Positions 1 through 11,553 are shown, numbered from the stretch's first letter. The stretch: 64,000 nucleotides of DNA from Anthopleura xanthogrammica (GCA_964019055.1 OZ025217.1:1193501-1257500), one strand, 5' to 3'. Notes: generated from the sequence alone by a model not told the origin. Numbers and translations: made by a program.

Positions 1-825
1 TCAAAAAGAAAATGGCAAAGTATGAGAAAAATATATATTCAACGAGATCACAATTCTAAGAAAAAATCTGCTATCTCATATTGGCTTACGCAGCGAGGTT
101 CAAGTTCAACAGTGTACACAAGTATAATCCTAGAGACTTAATATCATACAATACGAAACCTCACTCACAGATAAACGTAATGAAGTTAATAAAGATTTAA
201 AGATAACCCCGCCAGCAGCGTCGCGAGCAACAACTCTCATTTCGTAAATTGAATGATGAACTCCTGGCCCCGAAGTATTGGAATAATCAAGTACAATTGG
301 AATGTTTTTTAACGTTCATATTCTGTAATAATAAAGGTTATCGGGTAAATCCAAATTAAATCCAGGCGCGTCTTATAATATTGGATATTTGAATACAGCT
401 CGCAAGCTTGTCATGGCTGGTCAAAACGCATCCCACATGGAAAGTAGTAACCATAAGTGACGCATGCAGTCGACATATCGGGTTTGCTGATCATAACAAG
501 GGGTTAATCATCTATGGTCTAGGGGCTGACTAACCTCCTCTGTAACTGTTCCTCCCGGGATAGCGGTGTTGGGGCTGAAATCTCCGGCGTAGCCGTGATG
601 CTTTAGCACTCGATGTCTGCAAGTATAGTCCTGTTTATGATCAATAAACGACAAAAAATGGTTTTAAAAAACTAGTTTAAAATATGATCTTGTAAACATA
701 TCAGTTTGGAATAGACACGAAAAATGCTAAGTGGTCTTGCGCCGATTAAGCATTGCCTGATTCAACAATAACAGAGAATTAAAGCACATTTTTTAATTTT
801 CTCACTCCTGATCAAGGACAAGGCG
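1..825. other. Upstream flank / probable intron of XPNPEP2, no exon identified
   Basis: No convincing coding exon is visible on either strand. Membrane-type aminopeptidase P needs a signal peptide ahead of the first recognised exon (826), so an upstream exon is expected either here or left of the window. I could not find a Met followed by a hydrophobic stretch with a usable splice donor. AG dinucleotides at 815-816 and 821-822 could be the acceptor for the 826 exon, which would make the ATG at 826 an internal Met. Confidence 0.4.
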
Positions 826-3777
826 ATGACAAGGACCAACACCACAAAGCGTCTGGCTGACCTACGCGCTCTGATGAAATCTAGGAATATATCAGCGTAC
901 ATCATACCCTCCACTGATGCCCACCAGGTTCGTGAGCCTTGTATAATAAAAGAAAATAAGAAGATCTCACCTGCCCCAATATATATTTTTATTATACATT
1001 TTACTCACTATCTCGCTTCTGATTGGCCGAGAGCCCATCCAATAATTGTTTAATATGTCCACGAGTTTACTACCAAGTTTTCAGGTTTTGCAAGGCTGCG
1101 CGCAGCGTTCTGCGCAACAGTTGCTCAGGTGAAAACACGGTGCATTAGACACTTTCGAGCATGCGCAGTGCGTTTTTCACTTTCGATCAGTCTGGCTGAG
1201 TGACAAAGCAATTCAAGGTGAAGCTACGGGGAAATAAAAGAATATATTAGAATTACTTAATTGTTTCCCCGGAGCCTCGTTTTGAATTGCTTTGTGCGTA
1301 ATCACTCAAGTGAAAAAGTGGGCAGTTTTTTTACGTTTGCTTGCAGCCATGTGTTAGGGCTGTGACAAATTGTCAGCTATTTTCAGAACATTTTTAGTCA
1401 ATTTTTAAAAACTTGGTGTGTAACTTGCTTTCCAGAGCGAATATATATCTTTACATGATCAAAGAAGAGCATTTATCTCTGGAATGACAGGATCATCAGG
1501 TTTGTATCTCTTAGCTAACGCAGATGGACGAAACTGCACCATTTACTTGCGCGATCATTGTTCAACTGGACCAATAAAAATAGCTGGACACGGCACGGTT
1601 TCACGGTCATGGCACTGTTACAATACGGTCATGGCACTCTCGCGGTACGGTCACAGCACTGTCGTAGCACGGTCACGGCACTCTCGAAGCACGGTCAAGG
1701 CACTGTCATTGCACGGTCACAGCACTGTCAGGGCACGAACACGGCACTCTCAAAGTACTGTCACAGCACTGTCATTGCACGGTCACAGCACTGTCAGGGC
1801 ACGAACACGGCACTCTCAAAGTACTGTCACAGCACTGTCATTGCACGGTCACAGCACTGTCAGGGCACGAACACGGCACTCTCAAAGTACTGTCACAGCA
1901 CTGTCATTGCACGGTCACAGCACTGTCAGGGCACGAACACGGCACTCTCAAAGTACTGTCACAGCACTGTCATTGCACGGTCACAGCACTGTCAGGGCAC
2001 GAACACGGCACTCTCAAAGTACTGTCACAGCACTGTCATTGCACGGTCACAGCACTGTCAGGGCACGAACACGGCACTCTCAAAGTACTGTCACAGCACT
2101 GTCATTGCACGGTCACAGCACTGTCAGGGCACGAACACGGCACTCTCAAAGTACTGTCACAGCACTCTCATGGCACGGCACGTTGGTACTGTACTGTGAA
2201 TTTTTTTACAGTCATACGAAATTTGCTCTAAAACAACTATAGCTGAATAGAATATATTTTTGCAGGAGATGCAGTGGTAACGATGAACTATGCAGCCATG
2301 TGGACAGACGCACGGTATTATGTACAGGCTAAGATGGAGATGGATTCGAACTGGAAGTTGATGAAACAGGGTAAGAAAATGAAATTTGGGATAGCCAAAT
2401 GGGAAATTGGAGCAGGAATTCGTTTATCTTTCAGTTCCTTTCGATCCCCCCTCCCCCTTCCCAATAGGTCACCCCCTCCCCCCTTCCCAATAGGTCAATG
2501 CGCAGGTCAAGATACTAGATTGCTCATGTCGGCTATTGTATTTTATAGCGCATGCTCTTTACCTTAGTTTTGGCCAAATTTCTTCAATTTCTATATCCCA
2601 CATGGATTAACACTACACTTTTGTTTAAGATGACTTAATTACAACTGAGTGGCTATCGAAGGTTAGTAGAAGTCATACCTACTCATTTCTTCCAAGAAAG
2701 AACAGATTTATCTCATAAATCACCTAGTTACTTACCATCCTGTATCCTCTTTTGCTTGTCAATCGCCAACAGGTTTTAAAAAAAGGCGATGTTGTTGCTA
2801 TCGATCCAAACCTTATGAGCATGGGTATGTATCATACTCAGATAGTCCGGGAACTGGAAACGAGACTCTTCCCAGTCTCTTCTCTTTTACTCATCCCCAG
2901 TCTCTCGACTGCCAGTTAATTCAGAGTGTGTACTAGGTCTGAATCATATTTTTTAGCTTTCATTTCATTTCTCCTTGGATTTCTAAACTAGATGAAAAAG
3001 AACTTGTCTTTTGGGGTAAACATTCCATGTAACTCCACTAGTATATCGATGGAAATATTGACCCTATTCTTACTCTATACTTCTCTCTTTTTTTTAGACG
3101 AGTACAAAACTTTGAAAAAGGTATGTTGGAATATTCATGCTCCGTCCATTGCATGTTCTGTGTCCATACTTATCATCATTTATTTGTAAATCCTACCAGG
3201 ACTTTGATAAGAAAGGCTTACAGCTGATAAGCTTGCTTCCAAACCTGGTGGACGAAATATGGACCAATCAGCCTCCTTTTCCAAATGGCACATTGTTTTC
3301 GCTGTCACTAAAATACACAGGTATCCCATATCACGACTTGTTCATCAGTAACGCAGCAAAACTTCATGAATATTACGATGACTGACTGCTATTTTGCATT
3401 AGCCGCGGTAGCCTAACGTAATTCTCAGAATAACGCACTGTGAATATACTCAGTTCTCAATACACCAGAATCAAATTCGTACACCATATTCTCTCTCTCC
3501 AGGGAAAACGTGGCAGGACAAAGTGAAAGAGATTCGAACAGAAATGAAAAATAAGAAAGCATTTGCTCTGGTTTTATACAAGATGGATGAAATCGCATGT
3601 AAGTTGGCCACATTACACTGACATGATGAATTTGAAGTAATGATATAATGATGGTACGTGGTGGTGATGTTGACGACGATGATGATGATGATCGAGTGAT
3701 GAATGATGAAGATGATGATGGTGATTGATTGATGTTGAGGATGACGATAAGGGATGATGGTGATGATGATGATAATA

Positions 3778-3812
<35 letters not shown>

Positions 3813-6800
3813 AATGATGACGATGATGATAATAATGATGATGATGATGCTGATGATTACGATGATGATGATTGATGATGAGGATGGTGATGATGATAAG
3901 GGATAATGATAGTGATGATGATAATGATGATTGTGGAGATGATAATGATTATGATTATGATAATGATGATTCGTACATGTTTCAGGGCTGCTTAATCTTC
4001 GTGGATCAGACATACCATACAATCCTGTGTTTTACTCTTACATGATAGTTTCTCTCGACCAAGTCATGTAAGTCAAATGATATATACACCACAAAATACC
4101 TCCTCATCTTCCATGCGCGCGCCTTCTTCTTTTGCCTGGCGCCATTTGTAGCTCTTTCGCACCCTGTCCTGGGGACACCATTCGTTAAACACGACAACTC
4201 AAGTATGAAAAATTAAGCCGTTTTTTACTTCTTAATTTGCGCAGCCTCGTAATCTTATTTAGTTTAAATTTTGTTTATGTTGGGTCAAAGTTGCCATGTT
4301 GGATGAATGTCAACCAACATGGCGGCCATTTGAATGTCTCAGAAATAGTTGTATACACTGTTATATGCGGCTATTCTTAGTTTTTTTCTTCATTCTCTTT
4401 CGAACTTCTTGTATCTCTTTCTTTCCTTCTGTTTGATTTGAATTACGTTGTTTTTAATTGCGCTAACTATTATAGGTTATTTGTGGACCAAAACAAGCTT
4501 ACACCTGAAGTACATGACCACTTGCAGACGAACAACTGTAGTTCTATGTGTGTGGTAGTGAAGAATTATAACCAGATATTAGATTACTTAAAGAGTTTAT
4601 CTTCTTCAAATAACTTGAAAGTCTGGGTAAGTACTATCATATCTTCCAATCCAAACCTTTCAAAGATTTTTGGGGCAACCAAAGATTTTTTCTTGGAATG
4701 GAATTTAAACTTGTTTTTTCATCGCCTGATGAAGATTAGCAGCTTGAAGTCGAAACGTCGCGTCCTCTACAAATGACCCTCAATCGTGAGACAAACGAAT
4801 AAGTATCATTGTTTTTTTTTTAAATATATTTTCAGATGAGTCCGTATTGCAGTCATGCCCTGACGATGAGCGTTAACCAGGTAAACGAACAATGGAATAC
4901 TAGCAGTCATTCTATATATTTTCTTCCTTTCTTCCATCCTTTTTTTCTGGATCTTCTTCGTTTACCATTACTCTTTGTGTTGTTTTTCAGAGTTCATTGC
5001 TTCTTAAATATTCACCTGTGGTTCTCCCCAAGGCCATCAAAAATGATGTGGAGATTAAAGGCATGAAAAACGCTAACGTGAGTAAGTTGGGGGCACCAGA
5101 TTGCCATTCTTGTGCTAGTGAACAGCTTTAGGTTCACTCACTCAGCGCGCCCCATTCTGCATCTATTATAATGATAATGCTCTGTCTACCGAGCCATGCA
5201 GAGGATCATGACTAAAAACGTTCAACGCCAGATTTAAGCTGAATTTTTGCGGAGGACGAAAAACCAGAGAAAACTCCTCAAAGCACAGGAGAGAACCAAG
5301 AAACACCTCTACTCACATATGAACGTGGGTCTGGAAAATGAACCAGGCACCCAGCACAGTAGTAAGAGGCCGCGTATTTGCAGCGCATGCCACTCTTGTC
5401 TCCTATTAGAGCTTTATTACTGGGATACCTGTGGTATCCCAGTCATAAAACGCCTTTGGTTTTTTTTTTTAGCTTACTTTTACCAATTGTTTTTCCAACA
5501 GTTGAAAGATGCAGTAGCGATGTGTGAACTCGTAGAGTGGTTGGAAAAAGAGGTACATAAGTATAATAGAATATTGTGAAACTAACAGAATGGTTAAAAT
5601 AGTGAAAGAAAAAGCGGAAGAAAAACGTTTGAGGTTTGTGATTTTTTGTGAGTAATTTTTCTTCTTAAGGTTCCTAAAGGTAGAAAAGACTTAACAGAAC
5701 TGACAGCATCAGCAAAGCTGGAGGAATTCAAGAGGTATGACACACAATAACAATGAGACTTTTTGTTTCTCGATTCTAAAAATGTAGGGGATAGATTTTC
5801 GCAAAGTCCATAGTCTCCGTATTAGTTCTGACGCACGCTGGGTAAAGCACAGGCAGCCCAACCATGATCACATGATGTGACACACGCGGGGTATGATGTG
5901 ACACTCAAGTCTGATAACAAATCCCGATATCGTCCTTTTTTGATCCAATACGTCATGTCATTTTTCTTCACAGCAAACAGGAGGACTACGTGAGCCCTAG
6001 TTTCTGGAGTATCTTTGGTTATGGTCCTAATGCAGCTATCATCCACTACTTGTAGGTGGAATATACTTCTACTTGATATCTTGATAAAATCATTCTCTTG
6101 CGGAATAAGCGCTCGCGTTGTCTGCGTTGGTGCGCGCCAAGAGAAACACTGTATTTATGGGCTGGGCAGAGATGTAGAGGGTTGTGATTGTATATCCCGG
6201 GATATACAATCCTCCTCCTGCACTGCTAACATGCAGCAGCAGAATAGACCCCTTGTAGCATGTCGGAATGCAGCTCAATTTTGAGGAGAAAACAATAGGT
6301 TCCAATTCTCAGGAGATTGAAATTCTTTTGTTTTGTTCTCCGAATTGAGCTGCTTTGACGTCACGTAAAAGGGGTCTATAGGTAGCACTTCGTGCGCATG
6401 AGTGAAATATTGCAGCTGACCAAAACGAATGAGGGCTCGGTAAAAGACAATGGTTATCATGATCACACAATCCTATTTCTTTATAGGCCAAGTAAATCTT
6501 CGGATCGACAAATTACAACAGATAGCACGCTACTCGTGGATACCGGCTCACAGTATAAGTAAGTATTGTGAATCATCCAATATGATATTTCTAAATAACA
6601 CACTCATCTCAATGTTACTTTTCGGTGTTTAATTCTCCAGGGATGGAACATGTGACACAACTCGAACTTTTCACTTTGGAACTCCAACTTTAGAAGAAAA
6701 GGTAGTTAATATGAAAACAACTCAGGTTATTATTGGTACCGTGCTTGAAAATTGGTACTCAGAAGTACACGCGGAATCGTCGCGCGCGACGAAGTAGGTC

Positions 6801-9102
6801 ATTTTAGTGGATGTCAATCAAGGCGTTTCCATGGCATTCCATAGGTACGTGTGCTTGAAAATGTTTTCCGCTCAATGTCATGGAAACACTTTGATTGACG
6901 TCCACCAAAACCTTATCTTGTCATGACCGTAAATTGTTTGATTTCGCGTGCGTGATCGAGACTGAAGCACTGTAAGGGTTATCCCGCCATCAGATATCAC
7001 AGCAGTTTTCGATAACAAGAGCCCAATGACACGTTTCAAAACGTAGTGAAATCGACTTTGTTTTGCACTGCGTCGATTAATGAGCTGATGGTTCTTGTGG
7101 TTCACTCACAGGATGCCTATACTCGTGTACTCAAAGGACTGATTCAGCTGTCACTCATGACGTGGCCAAACAAAACACAAGGTCAGTAGAAGCTTCACTT
7201 CACCATAGGACTGGCTATCGTATCGATATTGATGTGCACATATTAAGGACTATCATTTTGTATTGTTTCAGGACGATTTCTTGATATCATAGCCCGTAAG
7301 GAACTATGGGCTGGTGGGCTTGACTATGGCCACGGTACTGGGCACGGAGTGGGAATGTTTCTTAACGTACATGAAGGTAATAGGTTATATAAAATACAGA
7401 CGAAGGTCTCCTTGTGACCTCTCTAGTAAGCGACCAGCTCTTGTTATGACCACGATTTTGAAACAGTTTGCATTGCTGCTTATGAGAGCCCATTCTCGTT
7501 AGCGACCAGCTCTTGTTAGGACCAATATTCTGAAACCCTGTTTCGATCACTTTTTCGATTTCCCGAGGTGGTCGCTTATGAGAGGCATAGTTGATCACCG
7601 GAAATTTCTTATTTCTGTTTTATTAAAATATTACAGGTCCACAAGCAATAAGTCTATCTTGTCCTCGTCTAGGAGAACACCCGATTGTACCGGGCATGTT
7701 TACATCAGACGGTAAGTAGCGATGGTAGATGAAATGCCCTGTAGGGCTCAGAGCACCCGATAGTACCGGGCATGTTTAAATCGGACGGTAAGTAGCGATA
7801 ATAGATAAAATTCCCGCTAGCACCGGATCTTAAAAATCTCTCATCGTATTTTTTTTTGTTCCTTCAGAACCAGGATATTACAAAGAAGGAAGCTATGGTA
7901 TCCGTTTGGAGACAGTCTTGCTAGCCGTCCCCGCTAAAGTCAAGGTAGCATGACGCATGCTCAGATATTTACAATATCCACCTACTGACGTCATATGTGA
8001 CGTCATGTAAACAATTGAATTTGGCTGATCATTTGTACTGTTTATTAATAGATTTTGGGTCTTTTATTCCACAGAGCCACATGTCAAAGATGTACTTCAT
8101 TTCCTTCGAGGCTGTCAACTTTGTACGTAAGACTTTCCTGCAACTTTCAGTAACGCAAAGCAATGCGATGTCACGCTAGCCAATGCACTACAAAGTAACG
8201 TCACGTTTACTAGCTTCGATTTATAAATGAAAATTTTCTTGCAAATTTCCGTAACGCAAAGCAATGCAATGTCACGCTAGCCAATGCATTGTAACGTAAC
8301 GTAAAGTTAGCTTGCTTTGGTTCATGCATGAATGCAATTAGAATTTGAATCATTTGCGTCACTTTAATCATCTAATGAAAATCAATTGTTTCCAGATGCC
8401 ATACGAAAGAAAGATGATACTGGTAGACTTATTGACCGACGTTGAGGTATGTACGTATGGTTATAGCACAGTCAATAGTTATTGGTTCAGCTGAGCACTC
8501 TTTTGTTTCTGAAGTCACACAAGTGAGGCTAATGGGTCTATACAAAGTAGAACAAATCCAAACGTTGACAACCAACACATCTACTATTACAGTAGGTTTG
8601 TACGTGCATATGTCGAAAACCACACTATACAACAGTAAGGGTGGCCTAAGGGTAGCGCACTCGCCTCTCACCTCTGGGGTCTCGGATTCAATTCCTGGAC
8701 TCAGCATCCCGTGTTAGTTTGTAAGGTCTCCCTTGATTCTAGGTGGTTTTTTTCCGGTGTTCTTCCCTCCGCAAAAACCCAACAAGCTAAATTCCAATTC
8801 CATCTGTGAGTTAGCAGTGTCCTGACTTTGCTCAGCCCAGAGGTCGTGTAGTTTTCCTATTCAAATCTACGACCTAGATTTTCTTTCTTCTCTCATTCCA
8901 GCTCAAGTATATCAATGTTTATCATGAAGAATCCCGTGCCAAGGTAGGCGCTCTTCTCAAGAAACAAAACAAGATCGGCATTTATGATTGGCTGGTCAAA
9001 AGAACTGAGCCGCTCACTCGAAATCCTGTATCAGCAGGATCACGTGATGACACGGCGACGGCGATCCTTGTGATCTGCGGTTTAGTGTATTTATTATTTT
9101 AG
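826..9102 (+). CDS. XPNPEP2: Xaa-Pro aminopeptidase, membrane-bound type (XPNPEP2-like), 24 coding exons
   Basis: Aminopeptidase P removes an N-terminal residue that precedes proline; the M24B family uses two metal ions. Exons: 826-927, 1436-1499, 2266-2370, 2630-2661, 2773-2824, 3098-3120, 3200-3320, 3503-3598, 3986-4067, 4476-4626, 4836-4880, 4991-5077, 5502-5552, 5670-5734, 5974-6051, 6487-6558, 6641-6701, 7112-7181, 7272-7376, 7637-7711, 7868-7944, 8075-8122, 8396-8446, 8902-9102. They join in frame to about 637 aa from Met826 (human XPNPEP2 is about 674). All five metal ligands are present: Asp403 (DTGSQY), Asp414 (DGTCDTTR), His477 (GHGTGHG), Glu513 (EPGYY) and Glu527 (GIRLE), with spacing close to the human enzymes. 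The C-terminus ends in a hydrophobic stretch ([13 protein letters not shown]) after a small-residue region (VSAGSRDD), the pattern of a GPI signal. This favours XPNPEP2 over cytosolic XPNPEP1. The signal-peptide exon is not identified, so the true start is probably further upstream. Confidence 0.93.
1171..1320. repeat. MITE-like inverted repeat in XPNPEP2 intron 1
   Basis: The left arm (tgagtgacaaagcaattcaa) returns as an imperfect inverted copy on the right (ttgaattgctttgtgcgtaa), continuing outward through CACTTT/AAAGTG and inward through the GGGGAAA/TTTCCCC blocks. No coding capacity. Intron 1 holds nothing else I can name. Confidence 0.65.
1592..2190. repeat. 66-bp minisatellite in XPNPEP2 intron 2
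   Basis: About seven nearly identical 66-bp units occupy 1702-2166, preceded by degenerate copies. Each unit is built from shorter blocks resembling acggtcacagcactgtca. Because 66 is a multiple of three and the unit lacks stops in two frames, the array creates two long open frames of 213 and 252 codons. I regard these as by-products: they read straight through the intron 2 donor at 1500 and the peptide is a pure repeat. Confidence 0.9.
3655..3980. repeat. GAT/ATG trinucleotide microsatellite
   Basis: Imperfect (GAT)n tract filling most of the intron between the XPNPEP2 exons 3503-3598 and 3986-4067. On the opposite strand it produces a spurious poly-Ile/His open frame. Confidence 0.95.
5228..5372 (-). 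mobile_element. SINE family 2 fragment
   Basis: Read on the minus strand it shares the body of the better-preserved copy at 61776-62043: a tRNA-like remnant, then gttctctcctgtgctttgag and tcctccgcaaaaattcagct. It lies in the intron before XPNPEP2 exon 5502-5552. A palindrome, ctgggatacctgtggtatcc followed by cag, sits just downstream near 5430-5453. Confidence 0.6.
6244..6380. mobile_element. MITE family A copy (TAGACCCCTT termini)
   Basis: Starts TAGACCCCTTGTA and ends AAGGGGTCTA, with an internal inverted repeat built on gcagctcaattt and aattctcaggagattgaaat. Further copies are at 13070-13203, 27688-27822, 45591-45718 and 59375-59520. Flanking TA dinucleotides are compatible with a TA-targeting (Tc1/mariner-type) mobiliser, which is an inference. 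It lies in an XPNPEP2 intron. Confidence 0.8.
6796..6915. mobile_element. MITE family C copy
   Basis: Inverted repeat: the left arm carries gtggatgtcaatcaaggcgt followed by ttccatggca; the right arm carries tgtcatggaaacactttgat followed by tgacgtccac. A diverged relative lies at 59917-60036. Confidence 0.7.
7752..7787 (+). other. Duplicated partial XPNPEP2 exon with intact donor (candidate alternative exon)
   Basis: About 65 bp spanning the end of exon 7637-7711 and its donor recur at about 7750-7815. The copy has AG at 7750-7751 as a possible acceptor, 36 bp open in the same phase as the parent exon (phase 1 in and out), and an identical GTAAGTAGCGAT donor. It would encode [12 protein letters not shown] with two substitutions from the parent ([12 protein letters not shown]) and would lack the parent's first 13 residues. 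There is no evidence that it is used. Confidence 0.55.
8130..8325. repeat. Tandem duplication of about 100 bp in an XPNPEP2 intron
   Basis: Two diverged copies share taacgcaaagcaatg followed by gtcacgctagccaatgca, and the surrounding bases align. The first copy begins a few bases downstream of the exon ending at 8122. Confidence 0.75.
8636..8850 (+). mobile_element. tRNA-derived SINE family 1, nearly full copy
   Basis: The head resembles a tRNA gene with an A-box-like tggcctaagggtagcgc (about 8642-8658) and a B-box-like ggattcaattcc (about 8686-8697). The body contains ggtctcccttgattct and ttcttccctccgcaaaaacc. The tail is ctgtgagttagcagtgtcct, then gctcagcccagaggt. The tail is the unit that forms 57-bp tandem arrays elsewhere in the window. 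It lies in the last XPNPEP2 intron. Confidence 0.8.
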
Positions 9103-9159
9103 GCCACCCAACAATTTACAATAAGATCGATACTTAACGAAGTACGACGTTATCCTTAT

Positions 9160-9350
9160 TTACATGCGCGTCTGATTACGTTCGCGGTCATAGACGATTG
9201 ACCGTGACCGTGCCTGCTTAGAGCGGTTTTCGTATGACTATGACAAACTTGCGGCGCGAAGCGCGCCTTGCCGTGACCGTGTCAGTGCCGTGCCGTGTAT
9301 GAAAACATTCGAAATTCCGCGACTTTTCACACTCATACGAAATCTGGCCT
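9160..9350. repeat. GTGACCGTG-rich inverted element
   Basis: The inner arms read ttttcgtatga near 9224 and tcatacgaaat near 9336 in inverted orientation, enclosing motifs such as gccgtgaccgtgtcagtgcc. The intron 2 minisatellite ends with the same features (ggcacggcac, then gtcatacgaaatttg near 2210), suggesting the array grew from an element of this family. Confidence 0.45.
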
Positions 9351-9948
9351 ATGAACAGTGAGGATGTCAAATAATAATGCGTGAGTTGATACACGCGTCC
9401 TTGATTCTTTATAACTAGTGTGTCAGATAACGTTGATGGTTAAGTGAGATCACGCGCGTGATAAAACGTGATAGCGCGTGAATTATCGTGATTATTTACT
9501 TGATTATGTGTTATAAAGTGCTTGGATAGAACTGATAACACGCGTCTGCGTGATTCGCGACTGTTCGTTATCGTGCCAGTGATTATGTTGCTTAAGCAAG
9601 ATTGCGTGCATTTGAATATAAATTAGTATGTATATATCTTCCCTTGTCATTCTCTAATCACATGAAGCTAGTGCACAAGAAGCTAGCACTCGATGGAGGA
9701 AAACCGCGTGTCCGCCATGTTCGACAGCGGTGTATTACGATTCCTACAAAATTCGTATTCAACGGCTACAATAAAATGCGACTTTTTTTCATTTATGTCG
9801 TCATCACTGTGTCATCATTACGTCATTATGTCGTCATCATTGCGCCATGAACTGGAACCAGTGAAGGGATCGAGGAGAATTAACCAAATCCCCTTCGACT
9901 CATAGATTTTCTTTATGGCGTCATTGCTTTAACAATATGTAGGTATTG

Positions 9949-10071
9949 CAGGGACCGCGGAGGAGGGGCTGATAGTGCTATAGCCCTACCACTTTTTCCC
10001 TTTTCCCATACCAGTCTCTTATATTTTCCAATCTTAGCCCCACCACTTTTTAGGGTGCTCCGCGGTCCCTG
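9949..10071. mobile_element. Small DNA transposon, CAGGGACCGCGGA termini, 5-bp target duplication
   Basis: The element begins CAGGGACCGCGGA and ends TCCGCGGTCCCTG, a perfect 13-bp terminal inverted repeat. It is flanked by TATTG at 9944-9948 and TATTG at 10072-10076. At 123 bp it cannot encode a transposase, so it is non-autonomous. Confidence 0.85.
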
Positions 10072-10494
10072 TATTGACGTCATTTTCAATGAACTACAGC
10101 TCTAATCCAGGTTCTCAGTGAAAAATTCCTTGGTTAATTCTGCAAAGAATGAAAATAGATAACGATACATAATAAAATTTAAACCTTTTTTATTTGCTTT
10201 CCGTTAAAAACGTTCACAACAGATTGTTAGATAGGCAGGTAAGCCAGGTGAATGGATTATCATTAGTCTACAGATATTTTCGCAAATATTAATTTATGAT
10301 ATTTCAGTTTTTACACTTTAAAGTCAAATGCTCGTGTGCTTTTAATGTTATGGTCAAATATATTTACCAAGCTAAAACAATTTCGTTAAAATATTTCGAG
10401 CACTTGTAGTAAATCTAGTAATAAATTAGAAGTTTTGTCTGAAGAAATATTGTTTATCTTCGAAGAAGCTACCAGAATTTTTTTCGGCTTTTAT

Positions 10495-10800
10495 TAGCAA
10501 CGTTGTTGCCATGGTAGCCATTTTCTTCCATTTTGTTGTCATGGCAAGTAACTCGTATCCATGGTAACATTTTAGTAGTAATTTTGGCAACCATCCTGAA
10601 GTTGTAGTAGTCGTGGCAACACTTTTTAGTCATAGTAACCATACTGCAGCCATGGTAACCATATCATAGTCATGACACTTTTCTTGTGGCCATGGCAACC
10701 GTAGCCTTTACGACGAAACTTTACTTCATGATGTGATGCCAGCCATCTTAAAATCATAGTTCATTGTCATGGAAACAATCCTGTAGTCATGGCAACTACC
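10495..10800. repeat. Cluster of degenerate CCATGGTAAC / X-box-like motifs
   Basis: About ten variants of gtTGCCATGGTAACc occur over 300 bp. The 14-mer at 10555-10568 (gtatccatggtaac) fits the RFX X-box consensus GTHNYYATRRNAAC exactly; others miss by one or two bases. It lies between the 3' ends of two genes, so it could equally be a decayed repeat. Confidence 0.45.
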
Positions 10801-11553
10801 ATAACATCTACTAAGGTGTGTTTTCAGAACTACACATCCTTGATCCAGCTATGTAATAAGTCATTTTTCTGATCTATTTATAATATCTGACTTCAACATA
10901 AAATTTTCATAAAGATCATTAAAACCTATGTTCTCCAGTCTCTCTAACACCATTATCCACATTCTTTCTATCGTCATAAATAAAATTGTGAAGATCTCAC
11001 GAAAAATAAAATCGAAGAAAAAAGAAACGAAGAAAAAAGATCGAAGAAAAAAGAACGAAGAATGTTTTCAAAAGTCTCAGGTGTATCCTTCGCTGCTTGT
11101 GTATAATCGTTCATTTTGGCCAGCGGTAAAAAGTAGTTAATTGACGTTGGCATGGAAACGTATGTAATACATAAGAGATAACGCTCTAACCGCCCGAGTC
11201 GCGGTCGAATTCCAGTAATTGTCGACATATAGTGATAAGATATTGGTGCATTCAACACTGACTGCAGGAACGGCGCAAGTTTTGTATCAAATATTTTTAT
11301 CCGCCGCATAATTTTGATTGTTTTTAAGAGACGTTGCACGTCGACGAATCGAAAATTCGTTAAATGGTACTCTATTCGAAGTGGAGTCAAATAACATTTG
11401 TCGATCAATAAGGAATTGAATGATCAATCGAAAACTGGGAATCGATTGATTAAGCAAGATTGAATTTTTTCCTTATCTGGTACTGGTGAGAATCCTCCAC
11501 AGCCAACGCATGACTTTCTGTTGACCCAACCAATTGATCGTCATATTTATTGG

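Larger units (their letters stand above)
9103..11553. other. Convergent intergenic region between XPNPEP2 and APBA
   Basis: No gene recognised. It holds the XPNPEP2 3' UTR (an AATAAA lies near 10168), a GTGACCGTG-rich inverted element near 9160-9350, a 123-bp transposon at 9949-10071 and a run of CCATGGTAAC-like motifs at 10495-10800. A 144-codon minus-strand frame at 10974-11408 has no recognisable domain. For APBA an AATAAA lies on the minus strand at 11546-11551, only two bases past the stop codon. Confidence 0.6.

Noticed and set aside
1484..2242. 252-codon and overlapping 213-codon open frames
   Set aside because: They are made of the 66-bp intronic minisatellite; only the first six codons (1484-1499) belong to an XPNPEP2 exon.
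3471..4022. 183-codon minus-strand frame rich in His and Ile
   Set aside because: Shadow of the GAT/ATG microsatellite overlapping XPNPEP2 exons.
8637..8705. Possible functional tRNA gene
   Set aside because: A and B box-like sequences are present but the cloverleaf is not intact and it continues into a SINE body.
10974..11408. 144-codon minus-strand frame between XPNPEP2 and APBA
   Set aside because: No domain or motif recognised, ends in a Phe/Ser-rich tract from simple sequence, and no splice or promoter support; could be 3' UTR.
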